From Bacillota bacterium (GTDB lineage: Bacteria; Bacillota; Desulfotomaculia; Desulfotomaculales; JAJYZD01): 8,174 nucleotides of DNA. The notes under the pieces are model-generated. The model worked only from the letters and a program-made list of their open reading frames with translations, ran no database searches and was not told where the DNA came from. This document shows, piece by piece, positions 1-6,730 of the stretch. Made by a program: the position numbers and the translations under genes. Positions within the stretch are counted from its first letter, which is position 1. Every line of letters starts with the position of its first letter. Location of the stretch: contig JAJYZD010000170.1 in the NCBI GenBank assembly GCA_021800315.1, forward strand, positions 1 through 8,174. The letters are read 5' to 3'.

Positions 1-45
1 CCCCGGCAAAATAACCGCAGTTGGACAAGCGGGAGGTGATGGCAC

Positions 46-249
46 TTGCATCTAACGGAAATGGAGAAACTGCATGCCAGGGAACTGCTGCGCACGGAGC
101 AGCTTTGCGCCAAGAAGGCCGGCCTGTACCTGAACCAGGTACAGGATCCCAACCTGCGTGATTTTGTCAGCCAGTTCGCCCAGAAGAGCCAGCAGCATGT
201 CCAGGCCCTGCAATCGATTCTGGGCTCCGGTTCCGGAGGAATGATGTAA
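46..249 (+). CDS. Small CotF-like spore coat protein, 67 aa
   Basis: A 67-residue, mostly helical protein. Its core (about residues 10-58: acidic start, ELLRTEQLCAKK, then LRDFVSQFAQKSQQHVQAL) resembles the short two-helix, ferritin-like Coat_F proteins that occur in tandem pairs in clostridial spore formers. The tail is Gly/Ser/Met-rich (GSGSGGMM). The start is TTG at 46, chosen because a near-consensus Shine-Dalgarno (GGGAGGTGAT, 31-40) lies at good distance from it. The ATG at 39-41 is out of frame and inside that site. The in-frame ATG at 61 would lie too far away and cut the first helix. The gene is 11 bp upstream of the next coat gene and surely co-transcribed with it. The likely role is a structural protein of the spore coat; this is inferred from the family and the partner gene. 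Its promoter would lie left of the window. Confidence 0.75.
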   Translation: MHLTEMEKLHARELLRTEQLCAKKAGLYLNQVQDPNLRDFVSQFAQKSQQHVQALQSILGSGSGGMM

Positions 250-260
250 GGAGGGGCGAA

Positions 261-566
261 ATGAACGGGTTATCCGAAAAGGACATCATGGTCGATCTCC
301 TGAACGACACGAAGCTGGCCTCGGACTGCTACCATGCGGCCATCCTGGAGGCGGCCAACGACAATGTCTGGAACACGTTCGTGCGTTTGCACAACGACGA
401 GTTGACCGGGGCGCGGGTCATTTTCAACCTGATGCACCAACGGGGCTGGTACCAGTTGCAACCGGCCACCGGGTACCAGCAGCAGGGCATGCACGCCAAC
501 CCGGCCTACCAGCAGGCCATGCAAAGCACCTATCAGACCGGCGGCGGCCACACGGGCCCATACTAA
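261..566 (+). CDS. Spore coat protein, Coat_F family, 101 aa
   Basis: The first 65 residues match the Coat_F pattern: LSEKDIMVDLLNDTKLASDCYHAAILEAA, then a second helix with HNDELTGARVIFNLMHQRGWYQ. The D-x-L-x-D-x-K opening and the H/RGWY ending of the two-helix unit are typical. The C-terminal third (about 66-101) is low-complexity, rich in Gln, Tyr, Gly and Ala (GYQQQ, AYQQAM, STYQTGGG), as in many coat proteins. The start ATG follows an excellent ribosome site (AAGGAGGGG, 248-256) that overlaps the stop of the preceding gene, so the two form one operon. A terminator follows 22 bp after the stop. The two proteins may pair to make a four-helix bundle; that is inference. Coat localisation is inferred from the family. 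Confidence 0.85.
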   Translation: MNGLSEKDIMVDLLNDTKLASDCYHAAILEAANDNVWNTFVRLHNDELTGARVIFNLMHQRGWYQLQPATGYQQQGMHANPAYQQAMQSTYQTGGGHTGPY

Positions 567-587
567 CCGGTCCACTTCACTTGATCC

Positions 588-630
588 AGGGCGCGCCATA
601 GCCGTCACAAGGCGCGCTTTCCCTGTTTTT
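588..630 (+). terminator. Rho-independent terminator of the coat operon
   Basis: The arms GCGCGCC (591-597) and GGCGCGC (611-617) form a perfect 7-bp stem around a 13-nt loop. A-T and G-T pairs extend it through 588-590 and 618-620. CCCTG and a run of five T follow (626-630). It lies 22 bp after the coat gene stop, separating the coat operon from the cyclase gene. The T tract starts a few bases late, so efficiency is uncertain. Confidence 0.7.
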
Positions 631-728
631 CGGCCCGCGCGGAAGTTTTTTCTTCCAGCCGGAAGGAATCGGAAAAGTCTAGTAGAATAATTAACGACAG
701 ATAATTTTGCTATTAGCGGGTCAAGGGA

Positions 729-2591
729 ATGGTCAATTTGAACCAGGGGGTTTTGGAAGCTCTCGATCACCTGTCACCCGGCCGACATCTCTTTACACTC
801 TACCACGGGGACGACAACAGGATCGATATGCTCGCCGCTTTCTTTGGCCAGGGGCTGGGACGAGGCGAGCGTTGCGTGTACGCCGGGACGAAATTGGACG
901 AAGATACCTTGCGGCGGCTGAACGATCGTCTGCCCGGTCTGGGTGGTCGTCTGCTGCAGGGCAGTGTGTTGCTCCTCACCGGGTTGTCCGGCTCTCCCGC
1001 ATCCATGGGCGAGACCATCAAGGAACTGGCCACCTTGGCGGTCCGGGAAGGTTACAAGGGCTTGCGGCTCGCGGCGGAGATGACCTGGATGCTGGACCTT
1101 CCGGCCGGAAACCGTGGTTTCGCCGCTTTTTTGACCGATACCGACAGCATCCTGCCCGCCTTCCGGACGACCATGCTCAGCCAGTTCCGGGAAGATTCCT
1201 TCACCCCCCAGCTTATCTACCACGTCATGGGGAAACATCCCGTCATCGTCATCGGCGACGAGGTTTTTACGAATCCCTTCGCCAACCCGCCGGAAAAAAC
1301 CCAAAAGCCGGAACCGGATCCGGTGCCCGACGGCTGGTCCACCGTCCTGGAAGAATTTCCCGACCCACTTCTGGTGAACGACGGGTACCGGCAACGGGCC
1401 AACATCCGCCTGCGGGATTTGCTGGAATCCTCATCCCTGGCCGGACGGGACTTCCTGGCCGAATTGGCCGGCCTTTGGGAAGGCCGGGGGAAAAGGTGCC
1501 GGATCGATCTGGACGACGGCCGGTCCTTCACCTTCCGCCGCGTCCGCTTCAGTCAAATTTCCCAGATCCGGGTGGTGGTGGGACGGGAAAGCGCGAGAGA
1601 GGAAGCGGGAGCCGCGACGGAGGATTCCGCCCGTCAGGCTTACCTTGAACTTCTGGAGGCCCTACCGCTCGGCTTTCTCGAGATCAACCCCTTAGGCCGG
1701 ATCGTGGCGGCCAATGCCGGTGCGGCCGGCCTTTTGGCTTGCGCCCGGGCAGAGATTCTGCACAGGAACTATCTTGACCTGGTGCATCCCCTGGACCGGC
1801 CCAAGGCCGCCCTGTGGCTGGGAGGCAACGGCCAGGGCCCCGATCCGCTGGAAATGCGCCTTTCGCGCCGGCCTGGCGAATACTGGGTGAGCGCCCGCAT
1901 GATACCATCTTCCGCCCCGGGGTGTAAAGACATCATCTGGGAGGATGTCAACGACCGTAAACGGTCCGAGGTGCTGCAGCTTCTGAATGAAGAGTTGGTG
2001 ACGCTGCAGGACCGTCTCCAATTCCTCAGCACCCGGGACGCCCTGACCGGTCTCTTCAACCGCCAGTATTTCCAGGAGGAGGTGCGCCGGCTGCAAAACC
2101 CCCGTTTCGCGCCGGTAAGCATCATCATCGTCGATGTCGACGGTCTCAAGCCGATCAACGACCAGTTCGGCCACCCCATGGGGGACGAACTGCTGCAGAC
2201 CGCCGCCCGGGTATTGAAAATGCCGTTTAGGGAAACCGACATGGTAGCCCGCATCGGCGGGGACGAGTTCGCCGTCCTGCTGCCTCAGACGGCCTACGAA
2301 CTGGCACTGGAACGCCGCGGCGAGATCCTTAAGGCAGTGGCGAAACATAACCTCACCGCCGATGGTCCCACGCTGTCGCTGTCCGTCGGCCTGGCCACCT
2401 CGGTCAGCGACGGAGCCCCCCTGGAGGAGACCATCAAGCTGGCCGACGACGACATGTACCGCTTCAAGCTGTCCCGAAGCGCCTACGCGAACGGAAATAC
2501 CGCTGGGGACCGCCGGCTCGCCGCCCTGACCAGCCTCCTCGGACGCCGGGCCGACGAAGACGGGGTGGCGGGATCCAAGCTGCTGAGTTGA
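729..2591 (+). CDS. MEDS-PAS-PAS-GGDEF diguanylate cyclase
   Basis: A predicted soluble enzyme that condenses two GTP to cyclic di-GMP. Domain order: MEDS (DcmR-type) sensory domain, about 10-190 (GRHLFTLYHGDD, GERCVYAG, GLRLAAEMTWML); a degenerate PAS-like domain, about 203-292 (WSTVLEEFPDPLLVNDGYR ... IRVVVGRES); a clearer PAS, about 303-412; a short coiled coil, about 413-432; and GGDEF, about 433-590. Active-site features are all present: DALTGLFNR (437-445), metal/substrate residues D469, N477 and D486, and GGDEF at 510-514. The product-inhibition I-site RETD (501-504) sits exactly five residues before GGDEF, so feedback control is likely. No membrane segment is seen. The ATG at 729 directly abuts AAGGGA (723-728); the TTG at 738 has better spacing, so the protein may start three codons later. 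An in-frame TAG at 714 rules out a longer form. A TAGAAT (683-688) could be a -10, without a good -35. The 162-bp gap and the terminator suggest it is monocistronic. The ligand is unknown. Confidence 0.9.
   Translation: MVNLNQGVLEALDHLSPGRHLFTLYHGDDNRIDMLAAFFGQGLGRGERCVYAGTKLDEDTLRRLNDRLPGLGGRLLQGSVLLLTGLSGSPASMGETIKELATLAVREGYKGLRLAAEMTWMLDLPAGNRGFAAFLTDTDSILPAFRTTMLSQFREDSFTPQLIYHVMGKHPVIVIGDEVFTNPFANPPEKTQKPEPDPVPDGWSTVLEEFPDPLLVNDGYRQRANIRLRDLLESSSLAGRDFLAELAGLWEGRGKRCRIDLDDGRSFTFRRVRFSQISQIRVVVGRESAREEAGAATEDSARQAYLELLEALPLGFLEINPLGRIVAANAGAAGLLACARAEILHRNYLDLVHPLDRPKAALWLGGNGQGPDPLEMRLSRRPGEYWVSARMIPSSAPGCKDIIWEDVNDRKRSEVLQLLNEELVTLQDRLQFLSTRDALTGLFNRQYFQEEVRRLQNPRFAPVSIIIVDVDGLKPINDQFGHPMGDELLQTAARVLKMPFRETDMVARIGGDEFAVLLPQTAYELALERRGEILKAVAKHNLTADGPTLSLSVGLATSVSDGAPLEETIKLADDDMYRFKLSRSAYANGNTAGDRRLAALTSLLGRRADEDGVAGSKLLS
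1468..1487 (+). repeat. 8-bp perfect hairpin inside the cyclase gene
   Basis: The arms CCGGCCTT and AAGGCCGG flank a TGGG loop, within the codons for the first PAS-like domain. No T run follows on either strand, so it is not an intrinsic terminator. It may be chance in GC-rich coding DNA. Confidence 0.5.
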
Positions 2592-2607
2592 CAGCGGTTC
2601 AAATTGT

Positions 2608-2886
2608 TCAGGGATTTGCCGACTCCCGGGGGGAGGTGTTCTGCAGCCTGGACTCCAGTTCCAGAATCCTGCGGTTCTTCCGGATGAGGCTGCGCGCATA
2701 GCGGCAGTTGTTCTGGGAAAGACGCCGGTTTTCTTTCTCCAGGCGGGAAAGAAAACCGGTTTTTTCACGCTCCGTCTTCTCCACCAGGTTCATTAGAACC
2801 CGCCGGGAGAGCCTGAGCTGCTCAATCCTGTCTTCCAGTTCCTCCACCCTCTGCTTGAGGTATCTTGCTTCCGGATCGCCCTCCAC
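2608..2886 (-). CDS. Small basic coiled-coil protein, 92 aa, function unknown
   Basis: Almost the whole protein is heptad-like charged helix: LKQRVEELEDRIEQLRLSRR, LMNLVEKTEREK, FLSRLEKENRRL, then a basic stretch RYARSLIRKNRRILELESRL. It has no signal peptide, membrane segment or catalytic motif. I recall similar short coiled-coil proteins in GC-rich Peptococcaceae, sometimes given misleading names, but cannot verify this here. The high Arg/Lys content could suit RNA, DNA or protein binding; no function is assigned. The start is GTG at 2886, preceded by GGGGCGGTGAG. No better in-frame start lies upstream. Its 3' end is only 16 bp from the cyclase stop, so the two genes converge. Its own sequence carries a strong terminator acting on the opposite strand. 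A TATAAT box lies about 32 bp upstream. Confidence 0.75.
   Translation of the reverse strand: MEGDPEARYLKQRVEELEDRIEQLRLSRRVLMNLVEKTEREKTGFLSRLEKENRRLSQNNCRYARSLIRKNRRILELESRLQNTSPRESANP
2725..2765 (+). terminator. Strong intrinsic terminator for the cyclase gene, inside the antisense gene
   Basis: The arms CCGGTTTTCTTTC (2725-2737) and GAAAGAAAACCGG (2747-2759) are perfect 13-bp complements. A T-G and a C-G pair extend them, leaving a 5-nt loop, and six T follow at once (2760-2765). On the + strand this is a textbook Rho-independent terminator, 134 bp after the cyclase stop. On the - strand no T run follows the hairpin, so it should not stop the coiled-coil gene, whose codons it occupies (EKTGFLSRLEKENR). 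Confidence 0.85.
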
Positions 2887-2917
2887 ACGCTCACCGCCCC
2901 GTATACCTTCTTCGCCT

Positions 2918-2946
2918 ATTATATGCCAGGGGACGCCCCGTTAAAA
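2918..2946 (-). promoter_or_regulatory. Putative sigma-A promoter of the coiled-coil gene
   Basis: On the - strand there is a perfect -10, TATAAT (2923-2918). The -35 is poor: TTTTAA or TTTAAC at 16-17 bp spacing. Transcription would begin near 2911 and give a leader of about 25 nt before the GTG start. The box overlaps the ATG at 2923 that would otherwise start a longer etfB reading frame. Confidence 0.45.
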
Positions 2947-3061
2947 CGCCGGCTGTTTTCAGCCAACATTATTGAGTCCCACAGAAGGATTTGGCTCTCC
3001 GGTGTCAAAATTCACTTAGGGGCCCGAAGCGTACCGGCCGACCCCACTCTTCCAACGACGC

Positions 3062-3070
3062 GGGGGGTAA
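3062..3070 (+). promoter_or_regulatory. Shine-Dalgarno that fixes the etfB start at ATT
   Basis: GGGGGGTAA aligns well with the anti-SD complement (GGAGGTGA) and leaves about 8 nt before the ATT at 3076. No ATG, GTG or TTG in frame lies within reach of it. This supports a rare ATT start codon for etfB. Confidence 0.6.
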
Positions 3071-3075
3071 GACCC

Positions 3076-3870
3076 ATTCTCATCTACGTACTGCTCAAAG
3101 CTGTCCCGGACTCCCGGTTCGGACCGTCTTACGATCCGGTCAGCAGGACCATGATCAGGGAAAGTTCGCCGCTCATCGTCAACCCGCTCGACAAGAACGC
3201 CCTGGAGGCGGCCCTTCGTTTGCGCGACCGGTTCGGGGGGCGGGTAGCCGTGCTCAGCCTGGCCCCTCCCGCCGCCGCCGAGGCCTTGCAAGAGTCCCTC
3301 GCCCTGGGAGCGGACGAAGCCTATCTCTTGAGCGACGCTTGCTTCGCCGGCTCGGACACCCTCGTCACGGCCTTCATCCTGGCCAGGGCCGTGGAAAAGC
3401 TCGGCCGGCCGGACCTCATCCTGGCCGGCGACCGTTCCGCCGACAGCGGCACCTCGCATGTTCCGGCGCAACTGGGGGAACGGCTCGGCATCCCCCACCT
3501 GGCGCACGTTTGCGCCCTGAGTGCTCCGTCACCCAACGTCCTGGCGGTCAAGACCGACCTGGAAGACCGCTTCATCCACTACCGGGTGACGGGTCCGGCG
3601 GTTATCGCCGTTACCAGGCAACTCAACCGGCCGCGCCACGCCACCTTGATGGACATGGTGCGCGCCCGGGCCAAAACCGTAACCACCCTCGACGCCGCCG
3701 CCCTGGATATAGCGCGGGCGGGTTTGGCGGCATCACCCACCCGCCCGGGCCGGCTGGTACCTGGCGGCTACCGGGCCGCAAAGGGTGAGACCGTCACCGG
3801 CGCCCCGGCCGAAATGGCCGCCCTGATATTATCCCGCCTGGCGGCTCTACTATCTTCCGCGAAAGGTTGA
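3076..3870 (+). CDS. etfB: Electron transfer flavoprotein, beta subunit
   Basis: This is the beta subunit of a soluble FAD heterodimer that passes electrons between a flavin dehydrogenase and a quinone or ferredoxin partner. The N-terminus (LIYVLLKAVPDSRFGPSYDP...) and NPLDKNALEAALRLRD match the family. At 116-135 the nucleotide-binding stretch reads LAGDRSADSGTSHVPAQLGE, where most EtfB have a DGDT-type motif, so this is a divergent member. The C-terminus (RHATLMDMVRARAK) is also family-like. From ATT the protein is 264 residues, the normal size. The frame is open back to an ATG at 2923, but that would add 51 residues unlike EtfB and has no ribosome site; the ATT has a strong one. The stop is 7 bp from etfA. 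No dehydrogenase or bifurcation partner is visible, so the redox partner is unknown. No convincing promoter was found in the 189-bp divergent region. Confidence 0.88.
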   Translation: MLIYVLLKAVPDSRFGPSYDPVSRTMIRESSPLIVNPLDKNALEAALRLRDRFGGRVAVLSLAPPAAAEALQESLALGADEAYLLSDACFAGSDTLVTAFILARAVEKLGRPDLILAGDRSADSGTSHVPAQLGERLGIPHLAHVCALSAPSPNVLAVKTDLEDRFIHYRVTGPAVIAVTRQLNRPRHATLMDMVRARAKTVTTLDAAALDIARAGLAASPTRPGRLVPGGYRAAKGETVTGAPAEMAALILSRLAALLSSAKG

Positions 3871-3877
3871 CCGGGCC

Positions 3878-4915
3878 ATGCAGACAGACGTGTGCGGTAT
3901 CATGGTTTATGTCGGGGAAACAGGGACCTTGCGCGGCACCCTCGAACTGTTGGGTGAGGCCCGCATCCTGGCCGCCAAGCTCGGCGACCTGCGGGGCGGC
4001 GACGATCCCGGGGTAGGAGCCGTTTTGTGCGGCTGCCGGGTGGAGGAAAAGGCCCGCGAGCTTTCCCGCTTCGCCGACCGGGTCTACCTGTGCGATTCCC
4101 CGCTTTTTTCGGTGTACCACCCCGGTCGGTACGCGACCGTTTTGAGCAGCCTGGCCCGGAAATACCGTCCGGAGATAATGCTGTTCCCGGCCTGCCGCTC
4201 CGGGCAGGAACTGGCCGCCACGGTGGCCGCCCGGCTCGGGACCGGCCTGGCCGCGCACGCGGTCGGACTGGATATCGACCCGCGCGGCCGGCTGGTGCAA
4301 TTGGTGGCCACGTTTGGTGACGGAGTGCTGGGTGAAATCCTCTGCCCCGTTAACCGCCCGCAGATGGCTACCGTACCTCCCGGCCTCTTCGCCCCGGCCA
4401 CGCCCCGTGCCGTCCCGGGCGGAATTGTGCACGAACAGGCGCCGGACGACGAATGTGACGGCATCGTGGTAACCGCCGTAGAGGAAAAGAACGGCGCGGC
4501 GGGCCGCCTGGAAGACGCCCCGCTGGTGCTGGCGGGCGGCTGCGGCCTGCGGGACGAGGGGAACTGGCGGGCCCTCGAGGAACTGGGCGCGCTTCTGCAC
4601 GCGCCCGTCTGCTGTACCCGCCCGGTCCTGGATGCGGGCTGGCAACGGGACGAAGAGCGCATGATCGGCATCAGCGGCGCGGCGGTAGCTCCGGCGGTGT
4701 ACCTGGCTCTGGGCATATCCGGCTCCACCCATCACACCGTGGGTATGGAACGCTCCGGCTACGTCATCGCCGTCAACAACGATCCCGGAGCGCCGCTTTT
4801 GGGCATGGCCGACCTGGCCGTGGTAGGCGATGCCGCGGCCGTAGTCAGGGAGATGCTCAGGATTCTCAGCGGGGAAAAAGAATCTCGGACCGGGTCTGAC
4901 CCGCCCGGCCCTTAA
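3878..4915 (+). CDS. etfA: Electron transfer flavoprotein, alpha subunit
   Basis: A 345-residue alpha subunit. The N-terminal domain (LELLGEARILAAKLGD; AATVAARLGTGLAAHAVGLD; CPVNRPQMATVPPGLF) is followed by the C-terminal FAD domain: LAGGCGL (218-224), VCCTRPVLDAGW with R248 retained, MIGISG, and GISGSTHHTVGM (279-290), then INxDP-like NNDPGAPLLGMADLAVVGDA. Changes from the usual pattern are GGRG to GGCG, GASR to CCTR and VGQTGK to IGISGA, so flavin potential may differ from textbook ETF. There is no ferredoxin domain at the N-terminus. ATG 3878 follows AAAGG overlapping the etfB stop; ATG 3902 is a possible shorter start. The last 16 residues (polar, GSDPPGP end) lie in the 50-bp overlap with the convergent PHP gene. 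It is co-transcribed with etfB. No intrinsic terminator is visible after it. Confidence 0.9.
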   Translation: MQTDVCGIMVYVGETGTLRGTLELLGEARILAAKLGDLRGGDDPGVGAVLCGCRVEEKARELSRFADRVYLCDSPLFSVYHPGRYATVLSSLARKYRPEIMLFPACRSGQELAATVAARLGTGLAAHAVGLDIDPRGRLVQLVATFGDGVLGEILCPVNRPQMATVPPGLFAPATPRAVPGGIVHEQAPDDECDGIVVTAVEEKNGAAGRLEDAPLVLAGGCGLRDEGNWRALEELGALLHAPVCCTRPVLDAGWQRDEERMIGISGAAVAPAVYLALGISGSTHHTVGMERSGYVIAVNNDPGAPLLGMADLAVVGDAAAVVREMLRILSGEKESRTGSDPPGP

Positions 4916-5717
4916 GCATCTCCACCACCTCCGGAGAAACCCCGCAATCCCCCAGTAGCGCGTTATTGTGGCGGCCGGGACCGTGAAAGTCCGACCCCCC
5001 CGTTGGTACCAGGGAAAACCGCCGGGACCAATCCAGGTAAGCGGCGACCGATTCCGGGCCGTGGGCCGGGTAGTGGACCTCCAGACCGCCCAGGCCGTTT
5101 TCCGCCAGAACCGGCAACAGTTCGGCGGCGGCGCCGTGATACAGGCCGGGGTGGGCCAGAACGGCCACTCCTCCGGCGTCCCGGATGAGCCCGAGCGCAC
5201 GAAGCGGGGACAGCTTGAAGCGGGGCACGTAGGCCGGACGGCCGCGGTTGAGCAGTTCGGCGAAGGCCTGGTCCACGTCCCGCACGCAGCCCCTGGCGAC
5301 CAGGGCCGCCGCCACATGGGGCCGGCCCACGGCGCCGTCCCCCGCGGCGACATCCTCCGGTTCGATGTGGTAACCCAGTTCCTGAAGGCGGCGCACCATA
5401 GCCGCCGCCCTCTCCCGGCGGGAGCGCCGCAAGCGCTCCAGTTCCCGGTTCAACGCGGCGGAGCGGATGTCCAGAAAATAGCCCAACAGGTGGATTTCCT
5501 CGCCGGCCCAGTCCGTGCCGAGTTCCAGTCCTGGCACCACCCGGACGGAAGAAGCCCGGGCGGCTTCGAGCGCGGGTTCGAGCCCGTCTACGGTGTCGTG
5601 GTCGGTAACGCCGAGTTGGGAAAGTCCCAGGGCCTCCGCCCGGCGCACCAGCCGTTCGGGGGTGTAGTCCCCGTCGGAAGCCGTGGTATGGACGTGCAGG
5701 TCACAGAGATTGGCCAT
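4866..5717 (-). CDS. PHP-domain metal-dependent phosphoesterase (YciV/TrpH-type)
   Basis: A 283-residue protein carrying the full metal-site set of PHP phosphoesterases: H8-V-H10-T-T-A-S-D15-G, V-T-D39-H40-D41, PGLE65L, H76 in EIHLLGY, GRPH near 133, LAHPGLYH and GGSDFHG near the C-terminus. The length and the helical insertion after LLGYFLD (RELERLRRSRRERAAAMVRRL) fit the group that includes E. coli RNase AM/YciV and the 3',5'-nucleoside bisphosphate (pAp-type) phosphatases. The likely reaction is Mn-dependent hydrolysis of 3'-phosphorylated nucleotides or short 5'-phosphorylated RNA; the exact substrate is inferred. It starts at ATG 5717, 28 bp after the dipeptidase stop, so the two are co-transcribed. 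GGGAG at 5732-5736 is 13-14 nt upstream, a rather long spacing. Its last 50 bp overlap etfA on the other strand. Confidence 0.88.
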   Translation of the reverse strand: MANLCDLHVHTTASDGDYTPERLVRRAEALGLSQLGVTDHDTVDGLEPALEAARASSVRVVPGLELGTDWAGEEIHLLGYFLDIRSAALNRELERLRRSRRERAAAMVRRLQELGYHIEPEDVAAGDGAVGRPHVAAALVARGCVRDVDQAFAELLNRGRPAYVPRFKLSPLRALGLIRDAGGVAVLAHPGLYHGAAAELLPVLAENGLGGLEVHYPAHGPESVAAYLDWSRRFSLVPTGGSDFHGPGRHNNALLGDCGVSPEVVEMLKGRAGQTRSEILFPR

Positions 5718-5745
5718 AATTGGCGAATAACTCCCGCTTTCTTCC

Positions 5746-6699
5746 CTATTTCAGGACGCGTTCCAGGTAGCGCACCAGGTTTTCCCCCATTATGCCCCTG
5801 ACCTCCGCCAGGCTGAAGCCCCTTTGCAAGAGGGCGCCGGCCAGCCCCGGAAAACAGGCCGGACTCTCCAGACCCTCAACTGTTTCCTCCATACCGTCAA
5901 AATCCGAACCGATGCCCACCAGCCCGGGACCTACCAGCCCGGCGGCGTGCTCCAGGTGGTCGACCAGTCGCTCGATGGTGGGACTGTCCGGCGCCACGAA
6001 GTCCGGAACGAAGGTAAGGCAGACCATACCGCCCTGTTCGCCCAGGACTTTGAGCTGGTCGTCGGTGAGGTTGCGCGGATGGGGACACAGCGCCGCGCAG
6101 TTGGCATGCGAGGCCAGGGGCGGCCGGGTGGCGATCCGGACGACATCCCGGAAACCCGCCGGGGCCAGGTGGGAGACGTCCACAGCCATGCCCAGGCGGC
6201 CCATCTCTCTTACCACCTCGCGGCCCAAGGTGGTTAGTCCGCCGCCGGTGCCATCCTCCCCCACGCCGTCGGCCAGATCGTTGCGCCCGTTCCAGGTGAG
6301 GCCCAGCATGCGCACCCCCAGGCGGTGGAGCATGCGCAGCACGGCCAGGTCGCCGCCCAAGGCCTCGCCCCCCTCCACGGTAAGCAGTACCCCGATGCGC
6401 TCCCCGCTAAGCACGCCGGACAGGGACCCGGCCCCGGTAACCTGAATCAGATCGGCCCTGTGTTCGCCGCACAAGGCGTAGAAGCGGTCGATCAGCCGGA
6501 GCACGCGCGCCGGGCCCTGGCACTTAAAACGCGGCGCGATATAGCAGGCCAGGCACGCCAGCCTTACCTGGCCCGCCCGCAGGCGGGCCAGGGTGACGTG
6601 GCCTTCGGTCCCCTCCCCGGCAAAGGAACGCCCCGGTAGCTCCAGGGCCGTCAGCAGGTCGGTGTGGGCGTCGGCCACAGGTATGGGCTCAATGACCAT
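5746..6699 (-). CDS. Membrane dipeptidase-family zinc peptidase (M19)
   Basis: A 317-residue member of peptidase family M19 (renal dipeptidase type), which cleaves dipeptides, often with a D-residue, using two zinc ions. All metal ligands are visible: H12 and D14 in DAHTD, E109 in TVEGGEALGGDL, H in DVSHL, H in LASHANCAAL and the D of GIGSDFDG. There is no signal peptide or membrane segment, so it is probably cytoplasmic. The start ATG at 6699 was chosen because AAAGGGG lies 8 nt upstream. A longer frame from GTG 6738 would start in the tail of the preceding terminator and has no spaced ribosome site. The gene lies between spoVS and the PHP gene on one strand. A role in recycling peptides, perhaps from the cell wall during sporulation, is only inference from position. 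Confidence 0.9.
   Translation of the reverse strand: MVIEPIPVADAHTDLLTALELPGRSFAGEGTEGHVTLARLRAGQVRLACLACYIAPRFKCQGPARVLRLIDRFYALCGEHRADLIQVTGAGSLSGVLSGERIGVLLTVEGGEALGGDLAVLRMLHRLGVRMLGLTWNGRNDLADGVGEDGTGGGLTTLGREVVREMGRLGMAVDVSHLAPAGFRDVVRIATRPPLASHANCAALCPHPRNLTDDQLKVLGEQGGMVCLTFVPDFVAPDSPTIERLVDHLEHAAGLVGPGLVGIGSDFDGMEETVEGLESPACFPGLAGALLQRGFSLAEVRGIMGENLVRYLERVLK
6567..6592 (-). repeat. 11-bp perfect hairpin in the dipeptidase coding region
   Basis: The arms CCTGGCCCGCC and GGCGGGCCAGG around a 4-nt loop (CGCA on +) form a very stable stem about 110 nt into the dipeptidase gene, covering the codons for ARLRAGQV. No T run follows on either strand, so intrinsic termination is unlikely. 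It may slow translation or be chance. Confidence 0.6.
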
Positions 6700-6730
6700 C
6701 GGCAAAACCCCTTTCGAACTAACACACCCG

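Noticed and set aside
2923..3075. 51-residue N-terminal extension of EtfB from ATG 2923
   Set aside because: No ribosome site, not EtfB-like, and it overlaps the promoter of the divergent gene.
3794..5353. 519-codon open frame on the - strand across etfBA and the PHP gene
   Set aside because: It is an antisense shadow of etfB/etfA and out of frame with the PHP gene; GC-rich DNA makes long false frames.
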